DNA from: Paenibacillus sacheonensis
GTDB lineage: Bacteria; Bacillota; Bacilli; Paenibacillales; Paenibacillaceae
Length of the DNA stretch: 64,000 nt
Direction: 5' to 3'
NCBI RefSeq assembly: GCF_009909195.1
Contig: NZ_JAAAMU010000001.1
Location: 1 to 64,000, forward strand
In this document: one piece after another, positions 43,643 to 51,948 of the stretch
Position numbering within the stretch: position 1 is the stretch's first letter
Layout: every line of letters begins with the position of its first letter
Made by a program: the position numbers and the translations under genes
Notes under the pieces: model-generated
The model's input: the letters and a program-made list of their open reading frames with translations, nothing else
Database searches by the model: none
Told to the model about the DNA's origin: nothing

Positions 43643-44954
43643 TCTATCCCCCGAGCGGCGGCGCTGGCAGGACGCCAACCTGAGCGAGGCGGCGCTGGAC
43701 GTTCTTGAGGAAGACAGCCGCTACTTCGTTCACCAGTCGATGTCCACGCCGTGCTTGAATGTCATCACGAATGCGGAAGGCATCTATCTGGAAGACATGG
43801 ATGGCCGCAAATATATGGATTTCCATGGAAACAGCGTGCATCAGGTCGGGTACAAGAACAAGTACGTGATCGACGCGATGAAAGCGCAGCTGGACGAGAT
43901 GCCGTTCCTGCCGCGCCGCTTCACGAATCCGATCGCGATCCGGCTGGCCAAGAAGCTGGCGGAATTGGCGCCCGGCGATCTGAACAAAGTGCTGTTCACC
44001 CCCGGCGGCACGAGCGCGATCGGAATGGCGCTGAAGCTGGCGCGCAGGGCGACGGGCAGGTTCAAGACGATCTCGACGTGGGATTCGTTTCACGGGGCGG
44101 GGCTGGACGCGATCTCGGTAGGCGGGGAAGGCGTCTTCCGCAATGGCATCGGTCCGCTCCTTCCGGGCACGGAGCATATGATGCCCTACAATTCGTATCG
44201 GTGCTTCATTGGCGATGCCGACGGCATGAGAAGCTTGGATTACCTGGCTTACATGCTCGAGCGCGAGGGAGACGTCGGCGCGATCATCATGGAGCCGATT
44301 CGCAGCACGGATGTGCAGATTCCGCCCAAGGCGTACTTCAAGCGGCTGCGGGAGCTGTGCGACCGACATGGCGTGCTGCTGATCCTGGACGAGATTCCGA
44401 CGGCCTTCGGCCGAACGGGCACGATGTTCGTGCATGAGCATTACGATATCGTGCCGGATATCGTGGTTATCGGCAAAGGCTTCGGCGGCGGTGTATTTCC
44501 GATTGCCGGCATTATCGCGCGGGAAGGCTTGGACATCGCGCAGGATATTTCGCTGGGTCATTACACGCACGAGAAGAGCTCGGTCGGCTGCGCCGCGGCG
44601 CTCGCGACGATCGAATACATCGAGCGGAACGGGCTGCTGGAGCACGCCGTCCGCATGGAAGGCGTCATGGAGCGCCGCTTGACCGCGATGAAGGAACGGC
44701 ATGAAGCGATCGGCGATATCCGCGTTAAGGGAATGCTGGCCGCCATCGAACTGGTGACGGATCGCGTTACGAAGGAGAAAGCGGTGGAAGAGGCGGAGAA
44801 GGTGCTGTATCTCTGCATGGAGAGAGGGCTGAGCTTCAAGGTGGCAAGCGGCAACGTCCTGACGCTGGTGCCTCCGCTAATCGCGTCCCAAGAAGAGCTG
44901 GAATGGGCCATGGATACCATTGAAGATGCCATAATCGACATCTTCTGTAAATAA
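43602..44954 (+). CDS. pbfA: PLP-dependent class-III aminotransferase-fold enzyme, probable (R)-1-hydroxy-2-aminoethylphosphonate ammonia-lyase
   Basis: The 450-residue protein has the class-III aminotransferase fold: GGTSAIGMALKLAR binds the phosphate of PLP, DEIPTAFGRTG holds Asp263, and Lys292 in VIGKGFGGGVFP is the PLP lysine. The N-terminal EGDINLSPERRRW and HYTHEKSSVGCAA segments match the group that includes PbfA, a lyase turning 1-hydroxy-2-aminoethylphosphonate into phosphonoacetaldehyde and ammonia. The usual phosphonate transaminase PhnW has a different (class V) fold and is absent. Coupling to phnX supports this role. GTG 43602 follows AAAGGGGGAC; ATG 43620 is an alternative. It could still be an aminoethylphosphonate transaminase. 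Confidence 0.75.
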   Translation: MELKAFMRTEGDINLSPERRRWQDANLSEAALDVLEEDSRYFVHQSMSTPCLNVITNAEGIYLEDMDGRKYMDFHGNSVHQVGYKNKYVIDAMKAQLDEMPFLPRRFTNPIAIRLAKKLAELAPGDLNKVLFTPGGTSAIGMALKLARRATGRFKTISTWDSFHGAGLDAISVGGEGVFRNGIGPLLPGTEHMMPYNSYRCFIGDADGMRSLDYLAYMLEREGDVGAIIMEPIRSTDVQIPPKAYFKRLRELCDRHGVLLILDEIPTAFGRTGTMFVHEHYDIVPDIVVIGKGFGGGVFPIAGIIAREGLDIAQDISLGHYTHEKSSVGCAAALATIEYIERNGLLEHAVRMEGVMERRLTAMKERHEAIGDIRVKGMLAAIELVTDRVTKEKAVEEAEKVLYLCMERGLSFKVASGNVLTLVPPLIASQEELEWAMDTIEDAIIDIFCK

Positions 44955-44990
44955 AACAACAAGATAACTAATAAAACAACAATAAAACAA
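44951..44990 (+). promoter_or_regulatory. Helically phased direct repeats, candidate DeoR operator
   Basis: ATAAAACAAC occurs at 44951 and again at 44971, and a shorter ATAAAACAA at 44982. The spacings of 20 and 11 bases put all copies on one face of the helix. Direct repeats of this kind are typical of DeoR-family binding. They lie between the lyase gene and the solute-binding gene. Confidence 0.5.
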
Positions 44991-45090
44991 ATAATTAACG
45001 TGGGTTTAACCGTCTGTTAACACGCGACTCTTAAACTAAGCCTGTAAGGAACAATACGAAACCACAGGACTTTAAGGAGGAAATACAGCG

Positions 45091-46470
45091 GTGAAGAAGC
45101 TTGCGGGTGTTGCTTTAACGGTAGTGATGGGAGTAGGGTTTCTTGCGGGATGCGGGTCGAAGGACGATAACGATGCCGCAGCGGGCAGCGCGAATAGAAC
45201 GGGCAGCGATGCATCGAACAAAGTGGTCACGATCTCCGTTCGCGAGAACACCTGGGGCGCGCGCAAAGACAATTTTCTGGAAGCCGAGAAACGGTTGAAC
45301 GAAGACCTGAAGGCGGATCACGTGCAAGTCAAGCTGGACTGGTGGCCGGGCATCGACGATGACGAGCTGGTCCTGCAGGCGCAAGCAGGCAAAGTGGCGG
45401 ACGTCTTCATCAACTCCAGCGTCGACATCGGCTGGGAACGCGACGCCGGCTTGATCCGGGACATCGACTGGGTCAAGGATTCCAGCGTATTCAAGAACGT
45501 TCCGGCTTCCTATACCGATATCATGAACTATGACGGCCATTATTACGGCGTCATTCAAGACATGGATGCATCGCCCGTATTCATCAGCCGCAAAGCGCTC
45601 GAAGGCATCGGCTGGACGAAGGATCGGATCGACGGCCTGCGCTCGAAGGTCGACAGCGGCGAATTCACCTTCGGGGACCTGGTCGACCTGGCCGACCAAG
45701 CGAAGAAGAAAAACCTCGTGAAGACCGGCTTCGCGGTGGAGGATACGCGGTTCGAGGGCTGGAACTATGCCTTCGGCAGCTACAACTACGACGCAAGCGC
45801 GAATAAGCTGATCTTGTCCGGCAAGGCGAAGGACGTGTACGCGTTCTGGGCCGATGCGAAGAAACGCGGCGTCATCGCCGAAGGCATCGGCGACGTCGAT
45901 ACCGACAAAGCGGCTCCGATGTTCGTGAAGGGCCAGATTTTCGCCGAGTTCGCCCGGACGGAATTCTACCAAATGATGCGCGAAGCAAACGGCATGAAGG
46001 ACGATATCGAGGGTTATAACGCGTGGTTTAACGACAACGTGGTATGGATCCCGGTTCCGTCGGCCGAGAAGGGCGGCAAGCCGGTATCGTACAGCAACCC
46101 TGCCATGATCTTCGTGGGATCGAAAGTCGACGACGCCAAAATGCCGTACGTGCAGCGCTTGATCGAGCATGTGCTGGATCCGGACCTGCAGGTCAATCAC
46201 ACGATCGCAAGCGGCAAGCTGCCGGTAACGCCGGAAGCGCAGGAGGACCCGCGTTTCAAGGCGATGTCCTTCTATAAGGAGCATGCCTACCTGGTCGGTT
46301 TCACCAAGACGCGCCCGGCTCTCCCGGACTACGCGACGTTCATGAAAGGCTTCACCCTAGGCATCGACGCCATCTTGACGAAAGGCAAATCCGCCGACGA
46401 CGCGTACGGCATCTTCAAGAAGGAAGTCAAGCAAAACGTGCCCGCGGACCGCGTCACGATCGAAGAATAA
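45091..46470 (+). CDS. Solute-binding lipoprotein of the phosphonate-locus importer
   Basis: The 459-residue protein has a lipoprotein signal with lipobox FLAGC (Cys21) and a COG1653-type periplasmic-binding fold (VTISVRENTWGARKDNFLEA, then VADVFINSSVDIGWERDAGL). It is shorter than the LplA-like proteins at 16124 and 62423 and closer in size to UgpB/MalE-type proteins. GTG 45091 has an excellent AAGGAGGAA. The ligand is not known. Because it sits between phosphonate enzymes and a four-part importer, I infer a phosphonate-bearing glycoside, ester or lipid headgroup. A hairpin follows the gene and may raise its output over the permeases. Confidence 0.88.
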   Translation: MKKLAGVALTVVMGVGFLAGCGSKDDNDAAAGSANRTGSDASNKVVTISVRENTWGARKDNFLEAEKRLNEDLKADHVQVKLDWWPGIDDDELVLQAQAGKVADVFINSSVDIGWERDAGLIRDIDWVKDSSVFKNVPASYTDIMNYDGHYYGVIQDMDASPVFISRKALEGIGWTKDRIDGLRSKVDSGEFTFGDLVDLADQAKKKNLVKTGFAVEDTRFEGWNYAFGSYNYDASANKLILSGKAKDVYAFWADAKKRGVIAEGIGDVDTDKAAPMFVKGQIFAEFARTEFYQMMREANGMKDDIEGYNAWFNDNVVWIPVPSAEKGGKPVSYSNPAMIFVGSKVDDAKMPYVQRLIEHVLDPDLQVNHTIASGKLPVTPEAQEDPRFKAMSFYKEHAYLVGFTKTRPALPDYATFMKGFTLGIDAILTKGKSADDAYGIFKKEVKQNVPADRVTIEE

Positions 46471-46486
46471 CGCCATCTTACAACCC

Positions 46487-46515
46487 GGCGCTCTAATCAC
46501 GGTTAGGGCGCCTTT
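46487..46515 (+). terminator. Partial terminator after the solute-binding gene
   Basis: Arms 46487-46496 and 46503-46512 (GGCGCTCTAA with TTAGGGCGCC, one mismatch) are followed only by TTTCC. It probably leaks, lowering permease expression relative to the binding protein. Confidence 0.6.
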
Positions 46516-46557
46516 CCATTTCCATTTCCATACCGAGGAAGCAGGTGCATAACGCCG

Positions 46558-47517
46558 ATGAATACCGTGGAAACCGCGGGCTTGAACCGCCTACAGGCCG
46601 CAAGCGCGCCGTACAAGAAACCGCTCCGCAATGTCATCTATCCTTATTTGTTCATTCTTCCGTTCTCGCTGCTCGTGTTCGTCTTCTTCATCCTGCCCGC
46701 AATCGCGACGATCGCCATGTCTTTTACGGATTTGAACGCGTCCATGAAGCCCCATTATATCGGCCTTGCGAATTTCAAGCGCATCTTCGCGGACTATAAC
46801 CTTCCGGAAATCCTGAGCCATACGGCCGTGTTCGCGATTCTATCCTTGGCGATCTCGCTGCTGTTCGCGCTCATTATATCGATCGCCACCCAATATTTTC
46901 TCAAAGGCAAAGTGTCGGCGGTCCTGTACAGAGTGCTGTGGCTGATTCCGAGCATCATTCCGTCCGTCGTCTACGTCACGTTCTGGAAGTTTCTGTTCGA
47001 CCCGACCGAAGGCGGCCTGGTGAACGATCTGCTCCACCGGATGGGGATCATCTCCGAGCCGGTGTCCTGGTTCACGCGAGGCGCGATGGCGATCGTCATC
47101 CTGGCCACGATCGTCTCCACCGTATCCGGCGGCATGATCCTGCTCTCCGCGGCGATCAATTCCATCCCGGAGGACTTGTACAAGGCCGCTCGCGTCGACG
47201 GGGCAAGCGAGAAATCGGTCATCATGAAGATTATCCTGCCCACGCTGAAGTGGCCCTTGATGTACATCACGATATCCGATCTGATCGGCTTCGTCTCGTC
47301 CTACTTCTTCATCATGCTGCTGACACAGGGCGGTCCGATGCGGGATACGACGACGCTGTCGCTGTACGCGTTCCAGCAGGCGTTCAACCTCAAGTATTAC
47401 GGCTACGGGGCGGCCGTGTCGCTCATCGTCGTATTCATTTCCTTCATCCTGACGCTGCTCTTGATCCGGTTGTTCGATTTCGACCAGCTGATCAAGCCAT
47501 CGCGGATCGAAGATTAA
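46558..47517 (+). CDS. ABC importer permease, MalF/UgpA type
   Basis: The 319-residue membrane protein has an N-terminal cytoplasmic tail and about six helices (first: YPYLFILPFSLLVFVFFILP). Its EAA loop is KAARVDGASEKSVIMKIILP, which contacts the ATPase. TQGGPMRDTTTLSLYAFQQA is the usual periplasmic-side segment of MalF/UgpA permeases. It lacks the GETSLW ending of the LplB-type proteins elsewhere in the window, so this importer belongs to a different subgroup. It is the first of three genes at close spacing that complete the transporter. Confidence 0.9.
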   Translation: MNTVETAGLNRLQAASAPYKKPLRNVIYPYLFILPFSLLVFVFFILPAIATIAMSFTDLNASMKPHYIGLANFKRIFADYNLPEILSHTAVFAILSLAISLLFALIISIATQYFLKGKVSAVLYRVLWLIPSIIPSVVYVTFWKFLFDPTEGGLVNDLLHRMGIISEPVSWFTRGAMAIVILATIVSTVSGGMILLSAAINSIPEDLYKAARVDGASEKSVIMKIILPTLKWPLMYITISDLIGFVSSYFFIMLLTQGGPMRDTTTLSLYAFQQAFNLKYYGYGAAVSLIVVFISFILTLLLIRLFDFDQLIKPSRIED

Positions 47518-47542
47518 TCTGCTCGCAAACGGAGGTGGGCTT

Positions 47543-48373
47543 ATGTCGACAAGCACGCTCAAGAAAGCGCTCGTGCACACGTATATGACGCTGTTTACGC
47601 TGCCGATCATCGCCATGATCGTCTGGTATTTCCTTGCGGCGACGATGAATTTCACGACCCATGAAGTCTCGATGCGGAACTTCGACTTTCTGATCAAGCC
47701 TGTGGAATATGACGGCGTGGAGCTCCCGCTCATCTGGCCGATCGTGCTCAATACGATCCTGTATTCGCTGCTGATCGTCGCGATCGAGGTCGGGGTGTCC
47801 GTGCCGACGGCGTATGCTTTCTCCAGGCTGGACTTCAAGGGAAAGCGCGCGGCGATGAAATTCCTGTTCCTGATGCGGTCTTTCCCGGGCATTACGCTTA
47901 TTATCGCGACCTTCTTCATCCTGGTGCAGATGAATCTCGTCAACACGTACCTCGGCGTCATCCTCGTGGCGATTACGGGATCGCTGCCGGGCCGGGTGTA
48001 TATCATGAAAGGCTTCTTCGACGAAGTCCCTTGGGATATCGAATGGGCGGCCATGGTGGACGGCACGACCAGGTTCGGCGCTTTCAAGAAGGTGCTCGTT
48101 CCGTACGTCTTCTCCGGCATCGGCGCGATATCGGTGTTCTCGTTCCTCGGGGCTTACGGGGAATGGTTCTTGTTCAAGCTTCTGATCTTCAACGACGACA
48201 TGATGACCCTGGCCGGCTATCTGTCGAAGCTCGTGACGAAGGAGAACCAAATCGTCAATTACGGCCTGATTACCGCCATCGGCCTGTTCTACACGCTTCC
48301 GGTCGTCGTCTTCTATATTTTCACGCAGAAAATGTTCATGAAAGTCAACATGGGAGGAGCGAAGCAATCATGA
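47543..48373 (+). CDS. ABC importer permease, MalG/UgpE type
   Basis: The 276-residue membrane protein is the second permease: about six helices starting MTLFTLPIIAMIVWYFLAAT and an EAA-type loop at EWAAMVDGTTRFGAFKKVLV with the usual downstream glycine and proline. The GGAGGTGGG ribosome binding site is strong. Its TGA overlaps the ATG of the ATPase gene by four bases, so membrane and ATPase subunits are made together. Confidence 0.9.
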   Translation: MSTSTLKKALVHTYMTLFTLPIIAMIVWYFLAATMNFTTHEVSMRNFDFLIKPVEYDGVELPLIWPIVLNTILYSLLIVAIEVGVSVPTAYAFSRLDFKGKRAAMKFLFLMRSFPGITLIIATFFILVQMNLVNTYLGVILVAITGSLPGRVYIMKGFFDEVPWDIEWAAMVDGTTRFGAFKKVLVPYVFSGIGAISVFSFLGAYGEWFLFKLLIFNDDMMTLAGYLSKLVTKENQIVNYGLITAIGLFYTLPVVVFYIFTQKMFMKVNMGGAKQS

Positions 48374-49485
48374 TCACGCTCAAGAATATCGTCAAAGCCT
48401 ACGATGGCAAGAAAGAGAGCGGCCGGGCGGTGGACGGCTTGAACCTGGAGATCCGCAAAGGCGAGTTCGTCGCGCTGCTCGGTCCTTCCGGCTGCGGCAA
48501 GACGACGACGCTGATGATGCTGGCGGGGCTGCTGAAGCCGACCTCCGGCGAGATCTACTTCGGCGAACGCATGGTCAACCACGTCGAGCCCAAGGACCGC
48601 AACATCGGCATGGTGTTCCAATCGTACGCGCTCTATCCGCATCTGACCGTACGGGATAATATCGCGTTCCCGCTGCGGGAGCGCAAGATGCGAAAGCCGG
48701 AAGCTTACGAGCGAGCGCGGGAGATCAGCAAGATCGTGCAGATCGATCATCTGCTGGACCGCAAGCCGGCACAGCTCTCCGGCGGCCAGCAGCAGCGGGT
48801 AGCGATGGCGAGGGCGCTCGCGAAGAGCCCGGAAATTCTGCTCCTGGACGAGCCGATGTCCAATCTGGACGCGCGGCTGAAGCTCGACGTGCGCGACGAG
48901 ATTCGCAAAATCCAGCGCGACCTCGGCGTTACGACGATCATCGTCACGCATGACCAGGAGGAGGCGCTGGCGATATCCGACCGCGTCGCGATTCTGAACG
49001 ACGGCAGGATTCAGCAGTATGCGCCGCCGAACGAACTGTTCGGCCAGCCGGTGAATCTCTTCGTGGCCAGCTTCCTCGGAAATCCGCCGATGAACCTCGT
49101 TCCGGGGACGATCGTCATGAGCGGCGGCGAGCAGACGATCGCGACGAGCGGCTTTCAGTATCGCATCCCGAGGGAGCGTCAGCTGGACGCCGCGCATATC
49201 GGCAAGCCCGTCAAGCTTGGCCTTCGTCCGCATGATATGACGCTGACGGGCGCCGACGATCCGGAGGCCATTCCGATGAGGGTCGATCTGGTAGAGCATC
49301 TTGGCAGCGGCAAGCTGGTGAAGGTGACCGATCCGAACAAGAAGCTCGAGAGCATGATTCGCCTGTTGACGGATAACGAGACGGACGTGCAGAGCGGCGA
49401 TACGGTCCACCTGCGAGTCCGGGCGGATAAATTCCATCTCTTCGATATGACGGACAACGGGCTTAACCTGATGCAATACCGCTAA
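48370..49485 (+). CDS. ABC importer ATP-binding protein, UgpC/MsmX type
   Basis: The 371-residue protein has every nucleotide-binding motif: Walker A GPSGCGKT (38-45), Q-loop FQSYALYPHL, signature LSGGQQQR, Walker B ILLLDEP and switch histidine in IIVTHDQEE. A C-terminal OB-type regulatory domain follows, as in MalK, UgpC and MsmX. It drives the importer at 45091-48373. As the only such ATPase in the window it might also serve the two ATPase-less importers. ATG 48370 overlaps the previous stop; GGGAGGAGC is upstream. Confidence 0.93.
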   Translation: MITLKNIVKAYDGKKESGRAVDGLNLEIRKGEFVALLGPSGCGKTTTLMMLAGLLKPTSGEIYFGERMVNHVEPKDRNIGMVFQSYALYPHLTVRDNIAFPLRERKMRKPEAYERAREISKIVQIDHLLDRKPAQLSGGQQQRVAMARALAKSPEILLLDEPMSNLDARLKLDVRDEIRKIQRDLGVTTIIVTHDQEEALAISDRVAILNDGRIQQYAPPNELFGQPVNLFVASFLGNPPMNLVPGTIVMSGGEQTIATSGFQYRIPRERQLDAAHIGKPVKLGLRPHDMTLTGADDPEAIPMRVDLVEHLGSGKLVKVTDPNKKLESMIRLLTDNETDVQSGDTVHLRVRADKFHLFDMTDNGLNLMQYR

Positions 49486-49524
49486 GCGACCGGCGGCGAC
49501 TATGATTAACGATTCGATCTTTGC

Positions 49525-49530
49525 TATAAT
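49525..49530 (+). promoter_or_regulatory. Probable -10 box of the DeoR gene
   Basis: TATAAT lies 30 bases before the ATG, in an otherwise 75-base gap after the ATPase gene. The -35 (ATGATT) is poor. The regulator may thus have its own weak promoter besides operon read-through. Confidence 0.4.
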
Positions 49531-49560
49531 GGGCTCAAATAGATAAAGGGGAGAACTTCC

Positions 49561-50337
49561 ATGTCCCTGGCGGGCGAAGAACGAAAAAGAAGCATTATGG
49601 CGCTGCTGAACGAGAACGGCAAAGTCAATGTCATCGCGCTTTCGCAGCAGTTCGAAGTCAGCACGGAAACGATACGGCGGGACTTGGACGAGCTGGAAAA
49701 GGACAACAAACTCAAGAAAGTATACGGCGGGGCGGTCAAGCTCAAATCGGAGATCGAGCCGGCCTACTACGAGAGGGAAGTCATTCATGCCGACGAGAAA
49801 CGCGTCATCGGCGCGCTGGCGGCCAAATTGATCGAGGACGACGACGTGCTGGTCATCGACGAAGGCAGTACCGCGATGCAGATTCTGCATCACCTGGACG
49901 GCAAGCGGAATCTGACGATACTCGTCTGTTCCATCCCGACGTTGACGCTGCTGGTCGATTATCAGAAGCGGGGCTCCTTCGACGGACGGATCATCTTTAT
50001 CGGCGGTGAGATCAATACGAAGCATCTGCGCGTGTCCGGGCCGATCGCCGAGAAGATGATGGAGGACTTCTACGTCAACAAATCGTTCGTGTCCGTGGAC
50101 GGAGTCTCGGCGGAACACGGAATCACGGGCTACGATTACGAGAGAGCGCTGTTCACGCGCAAGCTGATCCGCTGCTCCGAGACCGTGGTCGTCGTGGCGG
50201 ATGCTTCCAAGATCGGCAAGCGGACCGTGGCCAAGATAGCGGACTTATCCGACGTGCACTACATCGTCTCCAACGACGGACCGCCGACCGGCTGGGAAGG
50301 CGCGCTTAAGGAGCATGGCGTCAAATGGGTGAGCTAG
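49561..50337 (+). CDS. DeoR-family transcriptional regulator
   Basis: The 258-residue protein begins with a DeoR winged helix (EERKRSIMALLNENGKVNVI, then QQFEVSTETIRRDLDELEK) and has the C-terminal phosphosugar-isomerase-like effector domain (DEGSTAMQIL, GYDYERALFTRKLI and VVVADASKIGKRT). DeoR proteins usually repress and are released by a phosphorylated metabolite, here perhaps a pathway intermediate bearing a phosphonate. The phased repeats at 44951 are the best operator candidate. AAGGGGAG precedes the ATG, and a terminator at 50369 ends the unit. Confidence 0.9.
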   Translation: MSLAGEERKRSIMALLNENGKVNVIALSQQFEVSTETIRRDLDELEKDNKLKKVYGGAVKLKSEIEPAYYEREVIHADEKRVIGALAAKLIEDDDVLVIDEGSTAMQILHHLDGKRNLTILVCSIPTLTLLVDYQKRGSFDGRIIFIGGEINTKHLRVSGPIAEKMMEDFYVNKSFVSVDGVSAEHGITGYDYERALFTRKLIRCSETVVVVADASKIGKRTVAKIADLSDVHYIVSNDGPPTGWEGALKEHGVKWVS

Positions 50338-50368
50338 AAGCACGAGAATCGTATAGGGATCCATAACG

Positions 50369-50400
50369 AGAGCTATGCCGCCGGCATGGCTCTTTTCTTC
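50369..50400 (+). terminator. Rho-independent terminator
   Basis: Arms 50369-50380 and 50382-50393 pair with one mismatch and are followed by TTTTCTTC. It closes the locus that started at 40667. Confidence 0.8.
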
Positions 50401-50481
50401 GTTCCGCCATAGTTGGAAATAATTACAGCCGTCGTGGTGAACACTAACGGCAATGAATAACGACCGACGGTGGTGACAGCA

Positions 50482-51948
50482 ATGAATAACGTCCAGAAGG
50501 CGCGCCTATCCGGCACGCTGGGGCAAAAGATCGTTCAGATCGCCGCGTATCTCTCGCATTCGGAGGATCTCAAGATTCAGAAGCTTTCCTTCCGGGATCA
50601 ATCCTGCGCGATCTTATACGTGGATGTTCTCGTTAAGCCGGAGTCCGTACAGTCCAACATCATGCAGCCGTTGAAGGAATCCGTCTCCGGGAACGTCGAG
50701 CAGAACCTGGTCGCTTTCGCGGTCAACAAATCGCCGGAGCTTGTCCGGGTCGGCCAATTGCTTCTGGAGGGATGCTGCGCGATCATTACGGCGGAGGACG
50801 AGGCCGCGATCATGGTCCGAGTTCCGCAGGCGCATAACCGTTCGATCGAAGAGCCGAGAGCCGAGCAGGTCGTCAAGGGACCTCATGACGGATTTATCGA
50901 AGACTTGAGCACGAACATTTATTTGCTGCGCAACCGCATCAAGCATCCGAATTTCAAAGTGAATTACATGACGTTCGGCACCGTGACGAATACGAGAACC
51001 GCCATGATCTATATGGATCGACTGGCGAACCCCGCGATCGTGGCGGAATGCGAGAAGAGACTGGGCGAGCTCGAGCTCGATTATTTGTACTCCGCCGGCA
51101 ATCTCGACGAGATGCTCGAGGAGCATCCGATGTCGCCTTTTCCGCAAACGCTGCAGACCGAGAGGCCCGACCGGGTCGTTTCCTACCTGATGGAGGGCAA
51201 GATCGCGCTTATCGTGGACGGAAGCCCGAGCGTGCTGATTCTTCCGATTACGTTCTTCTCCTTCTATCAATCCCCGGACGATTACAACAGCCGGTGGCTG
51301 ACCGGATCGTTCTTCCGGTTCATCCGTCTGATCAGCTTTATATTGGCGATTTGCCTGCCCGCGATCTATATCGCGATCGTGACCTACCATTCGGAAGTGC
51401 TTCCGATCGGGATTCTGTATTCCGTCAAGGTATCGTTGACTTACGTGCCGTTGACGCCGATTCTCGAGGCGATTCTGATGCAAATCATCCTGGAGCTGCT
51501 GAAGGAAGCCGCGATCCGGCTGCCGAACCCGATATCCCAGACGATCGGCATCGTAGGCGGCCTGGTCATCGGCACGGCCGTGGTCGAGGCGCAATTGGTC
51601 TCCCATACGATGATCGTCGTGATCGGCTTGACGGCGATCGCTTCGTTCGTTACCCCGATCAACGAATTCGGGACGAGCCTCCGAATACTCGGGTTTCCGA
51701 TGATGGCCGCGGCCGCCATGTTCGGTTTCTTCGGCATCGCGATCATGCTGATGCTGATCTTCATCCATTTGTGCAAAATACAAACGCTCGGCGTGCCCTA
51801 TTTCACGCCGTTCGGCCCTTACCAGGGCAAAAACAGCTTCAAGGATGTTTTACTCCGGGTTCCGCTCTGGACGTTCAATAAGACGGAACGGACGAGAGAA
51901 GGCAGTCTCGTGAAGCAGGCGGTTTTCGGGAGGTGGAAGCGACGGTGA
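50482..51948 (+). CDS. GerA-type spore germination receptor, A subunit
   Basis: The 488-residue protein has a large N-terminal cytoplasmic part (about 1-245), then four to five transmembrane helices and a cytoplasmic tail, as in GerAA/GerKA. The core motif region PITFFSFYQSPDDYNSRWLT followed by FIRLISFILAICLPAIYIAI is strongly typical. It sits in the spore inner membrane and forms the germinant channel with subunits B and C. I prefer ATG 50482 (GGTGGTGA upstream) to a GTG four codons earlier. The next gene overlaps its stop codon. Such operons are transcribed in the forespore by sigma G, but I cannot point to a clear promoter. Confidence 0.93.
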   Translation: MNNVQKARLSGTLGQKIVQIAAYLSHSEDLKIQKLSFRDQSCAILYVDVLVKPESVQSNIMQPLKESVSGNVEQNLVAFAVNKSPELVRVGQLLLEGCCAIITAEDEAAIMVRVPQAHNRSIEEPRAEQVVKGPHDGFIEDLSTNIYLLRNRIKHPNFKVNYMTFGTVTNTRTAMIYMDRLANPAIVAECEKRLGELELDYLYSAGNLDEMLEEHPMSPFPQTLQTERPDRVVSYLMEGKIALIVDGSPSVLILPITFFSFYQSPDDYNSRWLTGSFFRFIRLISFILAICLPAIYIAIVTYHSEVLPIGILYSVKVSLTYVPLTPILEAILMQIILELLKEAAIRLPNPISQTIGIVGGLVIGTAVVEAQLVSHTMIVVIGLTAIASFVTPINEFGTSLRILGFPMMAAAAMFGFFGIAIMLMLIFIHLCKIQTLGVPYFTPFGPYQGKNSFKDVLLRVPLWTFNKTERTREGSLVKQAVFGRWKRR

